From Acinetobacter venetianus RAG-1 = CIP 110063 (GTDB lineage Bacteria > Pseudomonadota > Gammaproteobacteria > Pseudomonadales > Moraxellaceae): 64,000 nt of DNA. The DNA lies in NCBI RefSeq assembly GCF_000368585.1, contig NZ_KB849560.1, positions 153,169 to 217,168 of the forward strand, written 5' to 3'. The translations under genes and the position numbers were made by a program. The number at the start of each line of letters is the position of its first letter. The first letter of the stretch is position 1. The notes below the pieces were generated by a model. That model saw only the letters and a program-made list of their open reading frames with translations. It ran no database searches and was not told the origin of the DNA. Shown here one piece after another: positions 31,589-40,297 of the stretch.

Positions 31589-32524
31589 ATGAATCAGATT
31601 CATAATACAACCCCATTAGAAGTGGGAAATTTTCATCGTATTGATATTAATTTATACCCACTTTTCATCGCGATTTTTGAACAAAAAAGCATTTCCAAAG
31701 CGGCGCAATTACTCTGTATCAGCCAATCTGCGGTTAGCCATGCATTACAGCGATTACGTACACAACTACAAGATGAACTGTTTGTTCGCAGCGGACAAAA
31801 AATGCTGCCAACGCCGTATGCTGAGCAAATTTATCAACCAATTCAAAATGCACTGCTCACGATTCAGAATATTGCAATTCCACAGCAAGACTTTGTACCA
31901 AGCATGCTGCAAAGCATTAAAATTGCCATACATGATGAAATTGAACCAATTATTTTTCCGCAATTGGTTCATCATTTTGCTCAACTCAATCTTGATATTC
32001 AGTTTCTGAGTTCTAAGTTAGATCGTAAAAATATGCTGGCTGATTTATCAGCTCAACAAATTGATTTTGTGATTGATCTGGTGCAACCGTATCAAGCCAA
32101 TTTACAGTTTGAAAACTTAATTGATGATCATTTTGTGGTGTGTACACAGCAAATGCAGATGGATTTATCACACTATCTCTCCGCACCACATATCGGTGTA
32201 TCATCAAGGCGCACAGGCTTATTGCTTGAAGATATTTATCTCAATCGTCAGCAACTGTCGCGGCAAATTTTCTTGCGCTGTCAGCATTATTCCACGGCGC
32301 TACAAGTGCTTGCCCAATACCCCGATGCAATTCTAACCATTCCACAAAGTATCCTTAAACATCTGCATTATGCAGAAAATTTAAATATTCATCCGCTACC
32401 CATCGAATTACCTAAAATTAAGATGGGCATGTATTGGCATGACACAGTTCGGCACAATCCTCGTCATCAGTTTCTTCGAAACGAAATTTTGAAAGTTTTT
32501 GAGCCAACCAATTTAGCGCATTAA
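31589..32524 (+). CDS. LysR-family transcriptional regulator
   Basis: A 311-residue regulator. The helix-turn-helix lies at about residues 20-80 (KSISKAAQLLCISQSAVSHALQRLR) and the effector domain follows. It is divergent from the acyl-CoA dehydrogenase operon, which is its likely target. The family resembles LysR proteins that respond to small acids. The start at 31589 lies at the edge of the 105-base promoter gap and has no strong ribosome site. Confidence 0.9.
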   Translation: MNQIHNTTPLEVGNFHRIDINLYPLFIAIFEQKSISKAAQLLCISQSAVSHALQRLRTQLQDELFVRSGQKMLPTPYAEQIYQPIQNALLTIQNIAIPQQDFVPSMLQSIKIAIHDEIEPIIFPQLVHHFAQLNLDIQFLSSKLDRKNMLADLSAQQIDFVIDLVQPYQANLQFENLIDDHFVVCTQQMQMDLSHYLSAPHIGVSSRRTGLLLEDIYLNRQQLSRQIFLRCQHYSTALQVLAQYPDAILTIPQSILKHLHYAENLNIHPLPIELPKIKMGMYWHDTVRHNPRHQFLRNEILKVFEPTNLAH

Positions 32525-32562
32525 AACGCTAAACTTGGTTTTAGTTCGAATGAAGAAGAACT

Positions 32563-33759
32563 TTAATGCGTTGTAATGCTTAGCTCATCATCACAATTCA
32601 TCAAATACACTTTAGAAATCATCAGCCGAAGAATATATATAACTGCCATTGCAAAAACGATATAGCCAATATCAGCAAATAAAAAAGGAATCGAAAACAG
32701 GATCAATACAGTAATTGGATAAACCCAACGCCTCCATCCTGATAAATAAAACGCCTCATAAAACAGCCAAATATAAGTGCTGTATACCGCCAAACTGGCC
32801 GCAATAATTAATCCCATCATTTGGCTTGAAATATGTGCATGTTGTATTGAAACATCAACCGCGGCAGCTAAAGCAGCACCTAATACAGCAATACTGATAA
32901 AGATAAAAAAGTGGCCATAGCCCCATAAAAACGGCTGCACACCACGGCGTTGATGGTGATGATGACTACGATCAAAATAGACCCACCACATCGCAAACAT
33001 CATCAATAAACCGCCAATAATTAAAAATACTTCTTGGTAATTGATCACACGATTCGAAAAGGCTTCCTGTGTAGCGGCAAAACTGCCAATGATGGATTCG
33101 CCTAATACAATAATGGTCAGTAGCCCATAACGTTCGACAATATGATGTGGATGCCATGGCGTGGTTGCATGCTTTTCTGCATAAAAAGGAACGGCTAATT
33201 CAAAAAAGACCAGAATAAGAAATAACCACGTAGTCATGTGAATAGAGCTAAAATTACCAATCAGCCAGCCTAACTGAACCAACACGATACCGATTGCATA
33301 ACGATAAGCAGTCACTTTGCGCTCGGGATCATGCTTTGCCACACGTATCCATTGAGTGACTAAAGCCAATCGCATAATCACATAACCAATGATAATCACA
33401 TCGAAATTGTGTTGTTGAAAAACGGCTGGAATCCCAGCTGCCATCACTAATGACCCCGCGATTTGCACAAAAGTAAGACAACGATAAAGCGTGTCATCAT
33501 TGTCATACGCCGAAGCAAACCACGTGAAATTCATCCATGCCCACCACAGAGCAAAAAACACCATACAATAGGTCGGCAGAGCATGCCATAAATGCCCCTC
33601 AACCATGGCATGATGTAGTTGCTGCCCAGCAGTCGCAATGGCAACAACAAAAATAAGGTCAAATAAAAGCTCTAACGGGGTAGCAGCACGATGTGCTTCT
33701 TCAGGGTCACGAGGGGCAAACAATTTCAGGGGTTTATTTAGTATTTTTTCAGCACTCAT
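32563..33759 (-). CDS. ltrA: Low temperature requirement protein A (LtrA) family
   Basis: A 398-residue polytopic membrane protein with about ten hydrophobic segments. The family hallmarks are TPLELLFDLIFVVAIATAG (near residues 27-45) and VERYGLLTIIVLGESIIGSF (near 210). The founding member was needed by Listeria for growth in the cold; the biochemical role is unknown. It is convergent with the LysR gene and divergent from the TerC gene; the gap before it (33760-33940) holds only AT-rich promoter-like sequence. Confidence 0.88.
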   Translation of the reverse strand: MSAEKILNKPLKLFAPRDPEEAHRAATPLELLFDLIFVVAIATAGQQLHHAMVEGHLWHALPTYCMVFFALWWAWMNFTWFASAYDNDDTLYRCLTFVQIAGSLVMAAGIPAVFQQHNFDVIIIGYVIMRLALVTQWIRVAKHDPERKVTAYRYAIGIVLVQLGWLIGNFSSIHMTTWLFLILVFFELAVPFYAEKHATTPWHPHHIVERYGLLTIIVLGESIIGSFAATQEAFSNRVINYQEVFLIIGGLLMMFAMWWVYFDRSHHHHQRRGVQPFLWGYGHFFIFISIAVLGAALAAAVDVSIQHAHISSQMMGLIIAASLAVYSTYIWLFYEAFYLSGWRRWVYPITVLILFSIPFLFADIGYIVFAMAVIYILRLMISKVYLMNCDDELSITTH

Positions 33760-33943
33760 TTCTTATTTCTCAAAACAAAATAAAGCTCTTCACGTATAAC
33801 TTAATCGATCTGGGCTGTTTTACCTATTGCTTCGATCATACAAAAATCATGTTTAAAATTTATGCGTTGAACATTTGCTTAAATAGATTATTTGTGTAAT
33901 TCTACGCACATATTTGGATGTCACCATCCATACAAAATTTGTT

Positions 33944-34073
33944 GACAAGGGGAGTAGCCTCCTCCAAGCCTAAGAGCTCAAATACTTAGGTGTCAGAGCT
34001 TCGTCATTACACTTTGCAAAAAGTCGGACTCTGAGCATCACAATCATTTGTGATGTAGGCAAGACCTTGATCA
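33944..34073 (+). promoter_or_regulatory. yybP-ykoY manganese riboswitch
   Basis: The conserved GGGGAGTAGCC (33950-33960) and the closing GGCAAGACC (34058-34066) match the yybP-ykoY family. These RNAs bind Mn2+ and control Mn export and pH-response genes. A TerC-family gene follows, the classic partner. An expression platform with competing stems lies between the aptamer and the gene. The exact ends are approximate. Confidence 0.88.
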
Positions 34074-34123
34074 TGTTGAAACAGATGTATTAATTCATCT
34101 GGCAACTGGTCAAGGTTTTTTTA
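34064..34123 (+). terminator. Terminator hairpin of the manganese riboswitch
   Basis: ACCTTGATCA (34064-34073) pairs with TGGTCAAGGT (34107-34116, one G-T pair), followed by eight T interrupted late by A. Inside it is a second hairpin CAGATG/CATCTG. An alternative stem, ATCTGGCAA (34097-34105) with TTGCCAGAT (34131-34139), would break the terminator and ends just before the ribosome site. Confidence 0.75.
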
Positions 34124-34150
34124 TGTCCATTTGCCAGATAGGGAGTTGTG

Positions 34151-35104
34151 ATGGAAACTATCGGCAATTTATGGCTGTATGTTGCGTTCTTTGGCATTGT
34201 CATCGTCATGCTATTGATCGACTTTTTAGGCTTTAAACAAAAGCAAAACCAAGATGTTCCAATTAAGCAGGCGGCGTATTGGAGTATTGCTTGGGTCACT
34301 GTTGCCATGCTCTTTGGCGGTGGTTTGTGGTTCTACCTTCAGCAAACGTTGGGTGCGACCATAGCGAACCAAAAAACCATGGAATACTTCGCAGGTTATC
34401 TACTCGAAAAATCACTTGCGATTGATAACGTCTTCGTGTGGCTGATGATTTTCGCTGCATTTGCGATTCCACCCGCGCTACAACGTAAAATTTTACTTTA
34501 CGGCGTACTTGGGGCAATCGTTCTAAGAACTATCTTTATCTTTATCGGCGCTTGGTTTGTTCAAGAATTTTCTTGGGTACTGTATATCTTCGGCGCGTTC
34601 TTGGTCTATACAGGCTTTAAGTTCCTCAAAGGACAAGATGAAGAAACCAATATCGAAGATATTAAATTGCTGAAATGGCTACGCAAACATATGCGTATTA
34701 CGCCAAAACTAGAAGGCAATAAATTCTTCATTCGCCAAAATGGTGTGCTTTGGGCAACGCCTTTATTCTTGGTGTTAATCCTTGTTGAAGCTTCAGATGT
34801 AATTTTTGCTGTTGACTCCATCCCTGCGATTTTTGCTGTTACCAGTGACCCGTTTATTGTTTTAACCGCAAACTTAATGGCAATCTTGGGTCTACGTGCA
34901 ATGTTCTTCTTACTCGCAGGTGCAGCAACCAAGATGCATTATTTACCGTATGGCTTGGGGATTATCTTATTGTTCATCGGTGCGAAAATGTTATTGCTCG
35001 ATGTGTTCCACATGCCGATTTGGATTTCACTCGGTTTTATTGTCCTCGTGCTCAGTATTACGGCTTATCTCTCTATACGTCATAACAAACGTCAAGCGCA
35101 ATAA
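34151..35104 (+). CDS. alx: TerC/Alx-family membrane protein, probable manganese exporter
   Basis: A 317-residue membrane protein with about nine hydrophobic helices. Two TerC signatures with acidic residues in the membrane are visible: EKSLAIDNVFVWLM and LVEASDVIFAVDSIPA. Alx of Escherichia coli and relatives export Mn2+ or take part in its homeostasis, and the manganese riboswitch upstream supports this. The ATG at 34151 is chosen from GGGAG 5 bases upstream; a GTG one codon earlier is less likely. It is transcribed alone and has its own terminator. Confidence 0.9.
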   Translation: METIGNLWLYVAFFGIVIVMLLIDFLGFKQKQNQDVPIKQAAYWSIAWVTVAMLFGGGLWFYLQQTLGATIANQKTMEYFAGYLLEKSLAIDNVFVWLMIFAAFAIPPALQRKILLYGVLGAIVLRTIFIFIGAWFVQEFSWVLYIFGAFLVYTGFKFLKGQDEETNIEDIKLLKWLRKHMRITPKLEGNKFFIRQNGVLWATPLFLVLILVEASDVIFAVDSIPAIFAVTSDPFIVLTANLMAILGLRAMFFLLAGAATKMHYLPYGLGIILLFIGAKMLLLDVFHMPIWISLGFIVLVLSITAYLSIRHNKRQAQ

Positions 35105-35117
35105 TTATAAAGCATTT

Positions 35118-35147
35118 AAAAAGGGTCTTTATGGAAGGCCCTTTTTT
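35118..35147 (+). terminator. Terminator after the TerC-family gene
   Basis: AAAAAGGG and CCCTTTTTT form the base of a hairpin with a CTT/AAG inner stem, 14 bases past the stop. Confidence 0.8.
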
Positions 35148-35313
35148 GCTTATGTGTTGATAAATCATCTATTCCAATATTCAATCAAAATGAATTGATT
35201 CAAATAATGACTCACATTTATACACGTTTTAAGCACTTAAAATAGGCGAATAATCCAGTAACTTTGGCAAAATCAGGTACAATCAACCGAAAAAAGTAAA
35301 ATTGTAGGTTGTT

Positions 35314-36630
35314 ATGACTTTGGCTACTCCTATCACGGTGATTCGTGGTCGCTTCTTAGATATTCAAAACACTGTTTCTCAAGCCGCAGAAATTACCGAT
35401 CAAGTTCGCTATCTCGAAGATGGCGTCATGATCACTGAACAAGGTAAGATTCGTTGGTTTGGCGCTTGGGAAGATGCTCAGTCTGAACTACCTACAAACG
35501 TTGAAATTCAGCATTATCCAGAACAACTTATCATTCCTGGCATGATTGATACGCATATCCATTTTCCGCAAACTGAAATGGTCGGCGCATACGGCGAACA
35601 GCTGCTCAGTTGGTTAAATACATATACCTTTCCAACAGAAATCCAATTTCAAGACAAAGCTTATGCGCAAGAAATCGCTAAATTCTTTGTGAATGAATTA
35701 CTCAAAAATGGAACAACAACCGCACTGGTATTCTGTACGGTTCATCCAGAATCAGTCGATGCCCTGTTTGAAGCTGCACAACAGTACCAAATGCGTTTAA
35801 TCGCAGGTAAAGTGATGATGGATCGTCATGCACCTGAAGCACTGTGTGACACCGCAGCAAGCGCTTACGACGACTCTAAAGCACTGATTGAGAAGTGGCA
35901 TGGTCAAGGTCGTGCCTTGTATGCAATTACACCTCGTTTTGCACCTACCTCAACCCCTGAACAACTCGAAAAAGCAGGGCAGCTCAAAGCACAATTCCCA
36001 GATGTTTATGTACACACCCATTTAAGTGAAAATAAAGATGAAATCGCTTGGGTGAAAGATTTATTCCCAGAACAAAAAGGCTATCTCGATGTCTATCACC
36101 ATTATGGCTTAACTGGACAACGTTCGGTCTTCGCACATTGCGTTCATTTGGAAGATGCTGAATGGAAGTGCATGCATGATACGGACTCAGCAATCGCATT
36201 CTGTCCGACCTCAAACTTATTCCTAGGCAGCGGTTTATTTCCATTGAAAAAGACTTGGGAGCAAAAAGTTAAAGTTGGTTTGGGTACAGATATTGGGGCA
36301 GGGACGTCTTTCAGTCTCCTACAAACGGTAAATGAGGCTTATAAAGTCCAGCAACTGCAAGGGGACAAACTCTCTGCTTTTGAATCCTTGTATCATGCCA
36401 CTTTAGGAGGCGCGAAAGCCTTAGACTTAGATGATAAGTTAGGGAACTTTAATGTTGGTAAAGAAGCTGATTTTGTAGTGCTCAACCTCAAAGCAACAGA
36501 TTTGCAACAACTGCGTCAGTCACGCTCAAAGTCGATTGATGATAGCTTATTTGCACTATTTACCATGGGTGATGACCGTAATATTGAGGCAACTTATATT
36601 TATGGACAAAAAGCATATAGTGCCAACTAA
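35314..36630 (+). CDS. guaD: Guanine deaminase
   Basis: A 438-residue amidohydrolase that turns guanine into xanthine. The zinc ligands appear in DTHIHFPQTEMVG (near residues 79-91), VYVHTHLSENKDEI, FAHCVHLED and GLGTDIGAGTSFSLLQT. The length is normal. The last 29 bases overlap a short frame that may encode a small membrane protein. hpt follows on the same strand, so two purine-salvage genes lie side by side, though a terminator lies between them. Confidence 0.95.
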   Translation: MTLATPITVIRGRFLDIQNTVSQAAEITDQVRYLEDGVMITEQGKIRWFGAWEDAQSELPTNVEIQHYPEQLIIPGMIDTHIHFPQTEMVGAYGEQLLSWLNTYTFPTEIQFQDKAYAQEIAKFFVNELLKNGTTTALVFCTVHPESVDALFEAAQQYQMRLIAGKVMMDRHAPEALCDTAASAYDDSKALIEKWHGQGRALYAITPRFAPTSTPEQLEKAGQLKAQFPDVYVHTHLSENKDEIAWVKDLFPEQKGYLDVYHHYGLTGQRSVFAHCVHLEDAEWKCMHDTDSAIAFCPTSNLFLGSGLFPLKKTWEQKVKVGLGTDIGAGTSFSLLQTVNEAYKVQQLQGDKLSAFESLYHATLGGAKALDLDDKLGNFNVGKEADFVVLNLKATDLQQLRQSRSKSIDDSLFALFTMGDDRNIEATYIYGQKAYSAN

Positions 36631-36751
36631 ACAAACATCCAAACAAAGACTTGGGTGGGTGTTGTTGGTTTTAGGCTGTGCTGTTCTTTTGAAACGTGAC
36701 AGCCGTCAGCCGAAAAATGATACATTTTCTGCACCATCAAAAGGTGCATGA
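36602..36751 (+). CDS. Possible small membrane protein overlapping the guaD end
   Basis: A 49-residue frame starting at the ATG at 36602, inside the last 29 bases of guaD in another frame. Residues 18-30 are hydrophobic (LGWVLLVLGCAVLL), with a possible lipobox-like VLGC, flanked by basic residues and a polar tail. The spacing from GAGG is acceptable. It fills the gap before the terminator that precedes hpt. It could be a real small protein, but nothing proves it is translated. Confidence 0.42.
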   Translation: MDKKHIVPTKQTSKQRLGWVLLVLGCAVLLKRDSRQPKNDTFSAPSKGA

Positions 36752-36795
36752 AGTGTGATTTTGTTTTAGAATTCTCACATTAACTCAAGATTTCG

Positions 36796-36824
36796 AGGTG
36801 TTGCTGGTCAACACCTTTTTTATT
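36796..36824 (+). terminator. Terminator between guaD and hpt
   Basis: AGGTGTTG pairs with CAACACCT around CTGGT, followed by a T-rich stretch. It lies 32 bases upstream of the hpt start, so hpt is expected to have a promoter overlapping or after it, or to depend on readthrough. Confidence 0.8.
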
Positions 36825-36855
36825 TTTCCTGTTTTTAAATTTTAGGACTCTATCG

Positions 36856-37383
36856 ATGACTGTTGCAATGCGCGTAATGATTTCCAGTGAAGAGATCCAA
36901 GCCAAAGTGAAAGAACTCGGCGATAAAATCAACGCACACTATGCTCAAAGTGATAAAGAACTGGTATTGATTGGCTTATTGCGTGGTTCAGTTATTTTCA
37001 TGGCAGATTTGTGCCGTGCCATAGAAAAGCCACATGAACTCGATTTTATGACGGTTTCGAGTTATGGTGGCGGAACGACTTCAACACGTGATGTCAAAAT
37101 TTTAAAAGACCTTGATGGCGAAATTCATGGTAAAGATGTTCTGGTTGTCGAAGACATTATCGACTCTGGAAATACATTAAGCAAAGTCGTTGAAATGCTG
37201 AAAACCCGTAATCCAAATTCAATTGAATTATGTACATTGGTCAGCAAGCCTTCACGCCGTGAAATTGATTTAGATGTAAAATTTCTTGGTTTTGAAGTTG
37301 AAGACCGCTTTATCGTTGGTTATGGCCTCGACTTTGATCAAAAATATCGTCATCTGCCATTTATAGGTGAGATCGGTCTTTAA
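36856..37383 (+). CDS. hpt: Hypoxanthine phosphoribosyltransferase
   Basis: A 175-residue purine-salvage enzyme that makes IMP (and probably GMP) from hypoxanthine or guanine and PRPP. The PRPP-binding motif VLVVEDIIDSGNTL (near 96-109) and LIGLLRGSVIFMADL near the start are typical. The start has a weak ribosome site; a later ATG at residue 5 is also possible. It ends with its own terminator. Confidence 0.94.
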   Translation: MTVAMRVMISSEEIQAKVKELGDKINAHYAQSDKELVLIGLLRGSVIFMADLCRAIEKPHELDFMTVSSYGGGTTSTRDVKILKDLDGEIHGKDVLVVEDIIDSGNTLSKVVEMLKTRNPNSIELCTLVSKPSRREIDLDVKFLGFEVEDRFIVGYGLDFDQKYRHLPFIGEIGL

Positions 37384-37463
37384 GGGCTTTTGACATCTCT
37401 CGCAAATTGAATCTTTAAATAAATTTTTGGGGTTTATATTTTGCTAAGATGTCAGTTGTAATC

Positions 37464-37489
37464 AAGGTGCTGCAAAGCACCTTTTTTTG
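37464..37489 (+). terminator. Terminator after hpt
   Basis: AGGTGC-TGCAAA-GCACCT followed by six further T residues, 82 bases past the hpt stop. Confidence 0.82.
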
Positions 37490-37621
37490 TTGGAAAATTT
37501 ATTTAACTTGACTCAAGTTGCACAAAAATACGACATAAGTGGGCAATCCACTACAGACAAAAGTAAGCTCTATCAAGCAGGATAACAATAAATACCATTG
37601 TGAAAACAAGGAGAAAAGACA

Positions 37622-37873
37622 ATGTGGTCTCTAATTGTGGCAATTGTAGTTGGTTTTTTTGCGGGCTTAATTGCACGTGCTTTGCACCCTGGAGATGATA
37701 AAGCAGGCTTCATCGTAACAACCTTATTAGGGATAGCTGGTTCATTACTTGCCACCTACGGTGGTCGATTACTTGGTTTATATGGAGAGAATTCGGCGGC
37801 AGGTTTTATCGCCTCAGTCATCGGTGCCGTTATTATTCTATTTATCTACAACCTTGTGACCAAGAAAAGTTAA
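37622..37873 (+). CDS. GlsB/YeaQ/YmgE-family stress-response membrane protein
   Basis: An 83-residue protein of the transglycosylase-associated (Transgly_assoc) family. Three hydrophobic segments (about 3-22, 28-47, 58-77) and the conserved GLIARALHPGDDKAGF are visible. Members are small inner-membrane proteins induced by stress; the mechanism is unknown. The ribosome site AAGGAG is strong. It is a single-gene unit, closed by a bidirectional hairpin. Confidence 0.9.
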   Translation: MWSLIVAIVVGFFAGLIARALHPGDDKAGFIVTTLLGIAGSLLATYGGRLLGLYGENSAAGFIASVIGAVIILFIYNLVTKKS

Positions 37874-37882
37874 TCTCAGGTT

Positions 37883-37926
37883 AAAACTCCCAATTCATCG
37901 TTAATCAATGAATTGGGAGAGTTTTT
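37883..37926. terminator. Bidirectional terminator between the GlsB-like gene and dsbC
   Basis: A perfect 12-bp stem, CTCCCAATTCAT and ATGAATTGGGAG, flanked by A and T runs. Confidence 0.88.
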
Positions 37927-38623
37927 ATAATTCTAATTCTTTCCAAATCATTTGGATTTCTTCGGCACTACGACCACCGACCATTTTTAAGCCATTGCCA
38001 AAAATTAAGGTTGGTGTGCCCTGTACCCCCAATTTACGACCTAATTCTAAGTTACGATCTATTGGATTCGCACAAGTTTTGGCTTTGGGCTGAACATTTT
38101 TCTGCAATAGATTTTTCCATGCATATGCAGGATTTGCTTCACACCAAACTTGTTTAGACACGGCAATTGACTGTGTTTTTAATGGATAAATGAAAGTGTA
38201 AATGGTGACATCATTTAGCTTATCCAGCTCTGCCTCTAGTTTTTTACAATACGGACAATTAGGGTCAGAGAAAATTGCCAATTGTCTTTTGCCATTGCCT
38301 TTCACTGTTTTGATCGCATCTTTGAGAGGAAGTTGTTTCCAATCAATTGAATTCTGCTTTAATACTAAATCTTTAGTGAGATTCTTTTGATCTTTAAGAC
38401 GAACCATTGATCCGATGAACATATGCTCGGCATTTTCATCTAAATAAATGATCTGATTATCGAGATTGGCACTATATAAACCAGACATTTCAGTAGGCTG
38501 AATATTGGTAACTTGAATATTGGGATATTGTTTACTCAAATTGCTTTTTAATGTTTCCACATTTGCAAAGCTGAAAGCAGAGACGCAGCCTAACAGTGAA
38601 AAAATCCCAATTTTCTTTAACAT
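37925..38623 (-). CDS. dsbC: Thiol:disulfide interchange protein DsbC
   Basis: A 232-residue periplasmic disulfide isomerase. The signal peptide covers residues 1-20 (ending SFA). An N-terminal dimerisation domain (about 21-75) is followed by a thioredoxin domain with the active site SDPNCPYC. A second Cys pair (CEANPAYAW and KTCANP) matches the structural disulfide of DsbC. The cis-Pro is in GTPTLIFGNG. It is a single gene whose start faces the PilU-like gene across 439 bases. Confidence 0.94.
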   Translation of the reverse strand: MLKKIGIFSLLGCVSAFSFANVETLKSNLSKQYPNIQVTNIQPTEMSGLYSANLDNQIIYLDENAEHMFIGSMVRLKDQKNLTKDLVLKQNSIDWKQLPLKDAIKTVKGNGKRQLAIFSDPNCPYCKKLEAELDKLNDVTIYTFIYPLKTQSIAVSKQVWCEANPAYAWKNLLQKNVQPKAKTCANPIDRNLELGRKLGVQGTPTLIFGNGLKMVGGRSAEEIQMIWKELEL

Positions 38624-38725
38624 GACGCAAACTCAATTTTAAAATCAGCGGCTATTGTAATCACTCTGATTTATTGAGACTGCAAAGCTTACGGAGTCAC
38701 AACCAAAATCAAACCAATCGCCCCA

Positions 38726-38741
38726 TGTTTCACGTGGAACG
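38726..38741. promoter_or_regulatory. parS site
   Basis: TGTTTCACGTGGAACG matches the ParB-binding consensus TGTTNCACGTGNAACA at 15 of 16 positions (the last differs). It lies between dsbC and the PilU-like gene, about 6 kb left of oriC. Confidence 0.82.
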
Positions 38742-38925
38742 TTCTATTCATTTCAATCAATTTGATGGAGTTCTCAAGTTAAAGCATATTTTAAGTAAAA
38801 AGCTGACAATTTTTATCACATCACATTGAAATTATTACTATAAATTTAAAACCAAGTAGATCGTAGAGTTGATCTTTGGAATAATCTCATCGAAATTAAA
38901 TCATCTCTCTAAACCAAAGATTCAT

Positions 38926-38970
38926 AGCAGCGTAATCACCAATTTTGTCATATTGCGCTGCTTAATTTTT
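38926..38970 (+). terminator. Terminator-like hairpin ahead of the PilU-like gene
   Basis: AGCAGCGTAAT (38926-38936) pairs with ATTGCGCTGCT (38952-38962, one G-T pair) and TTAATTTTT follows. No gene ends just upstream, so it would end either a leader transcript of the PilU-like gene or a small RNA from about 38.75 kb. The rest of 38624-39062 holds only the parS site and AT-rich sequence. Confidence 0.5.
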
Positions 38971-39062
38971 AAGAAACAAGGATATGTTCTCTTAAATCTG
39001 TGTTTTTAGTTTCATCCAACTTAATTGCAATTCTAAATGCTTTAAAAAATCTGGGTATATCA

Positions 39063-40241
39063 ATGTACAATGCTGAATTATTAGAAGAAGCCAAAACCTT
39101 TATGTTCCATATGCTCACTAAAGTTGTGGAATATGGTGGCTCTGATTTATTTATAACCGCTGATTTTCCGCCGAGTATTAAATTACAAGGTCTAATGCGA
39201 CCTTTGGGACAGCAGGCTCTAACAGCTGATAAAACCAAATTATTTGCTTATAGTTTGATGAATGAAAAGCAAAGACAAGAATTTGAAAATGAATGGGAAT
39301 GTAATTTCGCCATTAATGTTCCCAATGTTTCACGTTTCCGCGTCAATGTATTCAAACAACAACTTCAAATCGGGATGGTCATTCGTACCATTACCTCTGA
39401 AATTCCAACCTTTCAAAAACTAAAACTACCTGAGTCACTTAAAAATGTGATCATGGAAAAACGTGGTTTAGTGTTGGTCGTTGGTGGTACTGGCTCAGGT
39501 AAGTCAACCTCTTTAGCAGCCATGATTGATCATCGCAATGAGAATTCAGCAGGCCATATCATCACCGTTGAAGACCCTGTGGAATATGTACACAAACACA
39601 AAAAATCGATGATTACGCATCGTGAGGTTGGCGTTGATTGCCACTCATGGCATCACGCTTTGAAAAACACCTTACGCCAAGCGCCTGATGTCATTCTGAT
39701 TGGAGAGATCCGCGATACTGAAACCATGGAACATGCGATTGCTTTTGCGGAAACAGGACATCTCTGTTTAGGGACTTTACACGCAAATAATGCTAACCAA
39801 GCCTTAGACCGTATAATTAACTTCTTCCCAGAAGAGCGCCGTAATCAATTGCTGATGGATTTATCATCCAATATGAAAGCCATTATTTCACAGCGCTTAG
39901 TTCGTACTGAGGATGGTAAAGGTCGTCGTGCAGCAATTGAGATTCTACTCAATACCCCATTGATTGCAGATAATATTCTAAAAGGACAATTCCATGTGCT
40001 TAAAGAAATTATGAGCAAATCACGTGAATTGGGTATGCAAACGTTTGATCAGGCCTTGTTTGATCTCTATAACGAAGGTGCGATTAGCTATGACGAGGCG
40101 TTGCGAAATGCAGATTCAGTCAATGAATTACGCTTACAAATCAAATTGAAAAGTAACCGCCAAGAGGGTGTACCTGTCGCTGCAACTGCACTCAACATGG
40201 TAAAGGAAGAAGAAAAAGCTGAAGAGCAAGAGGAAGCTTAA
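39063..40241 (+). CDS. pilU: PilT/PilU-family type IV pilus retraction ATPase, PilU-like
   Basis: A 392-residue hexameric ATPase that assists pilus retraction in twitching and DNA uptake. The N-terminal PAS-like part has GGSDLFITADFPPSIKLQG. The Walker A motif is GGTGSGKST and the Asp box is ITVEDPVEYVH. The Walker B region is VILIGEIRDTETM and the His box TGHLCLGTLHANNA. The C-terminal third resembles PilU of Pseudomonas more than PilT, and the tail is very acidic. The ATG at 39063 is preferred; the frame extends 21 codons further. No pilT neighbour is visible, and Acinetobacter has other pilT/pilU genes elsewhere. Confidence 0.85.
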   Translation: MYNAELLEEAKTFMFHMLTKVVEYGGSDLFITADFPPSIKLQGLMRPLGQQALTADKTKLFAYSLMNEKQRQEFENEWECNFAINVPNVSRFRVNVFKQQLQIGMVIRTITSEIPTFQKLKLPESLKNVIMEKRGLVLVVGGTGSGKSTSLAAMIDHRNENSAGHIITVEDPVEYVHKHKKSMITHREVGVDCHSWHHALKNTLRQAPDVILIGEIRDTETMEHAIAFAETGHLCLGTLHANNANQALDRIINFFPEERRNQLLMDLSSNMKAIISQRLVRTEDGKGRRAAIEILLNTPLIADNILKGQFHVLKEIMSKSRELGMQTFDQALFDLYNEGAISYDEALRNADSVNELRLQIKLKSNRQEGVPVAATALNMVKEEEKAEEQEEA

Positions 40242-40245
40242 ATAT

Positions 40246-40282
40246 AAAAAAGCGTAGGTTTGAATAAAATCTACGCTTTTTT
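40246..40282. terminator. Bidirectional terminator between the PilU-like gene and mnmE
   Basis: AAAAAAGCGTAG and CTACGCTTTTTT form a perfect 12-bp stem with a 13-base loop. Confidence 0.9.
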
Positions 40283-40297
40283 CATAATTATAAAAAT

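Noticed and set aside
33519..33530. ACCACGTGAAAT in ltrA, resembling a parS core
   Set aside because: The left arm TGTTNC is absent, and the resemblance is limited to the common CACGTG centre.
39326..39341. TGTTTCACGTTTCCGC, like half of a parS site
   Set aside because: Only the left half matches; the right arm is missing, so ParB binding is unlikely.
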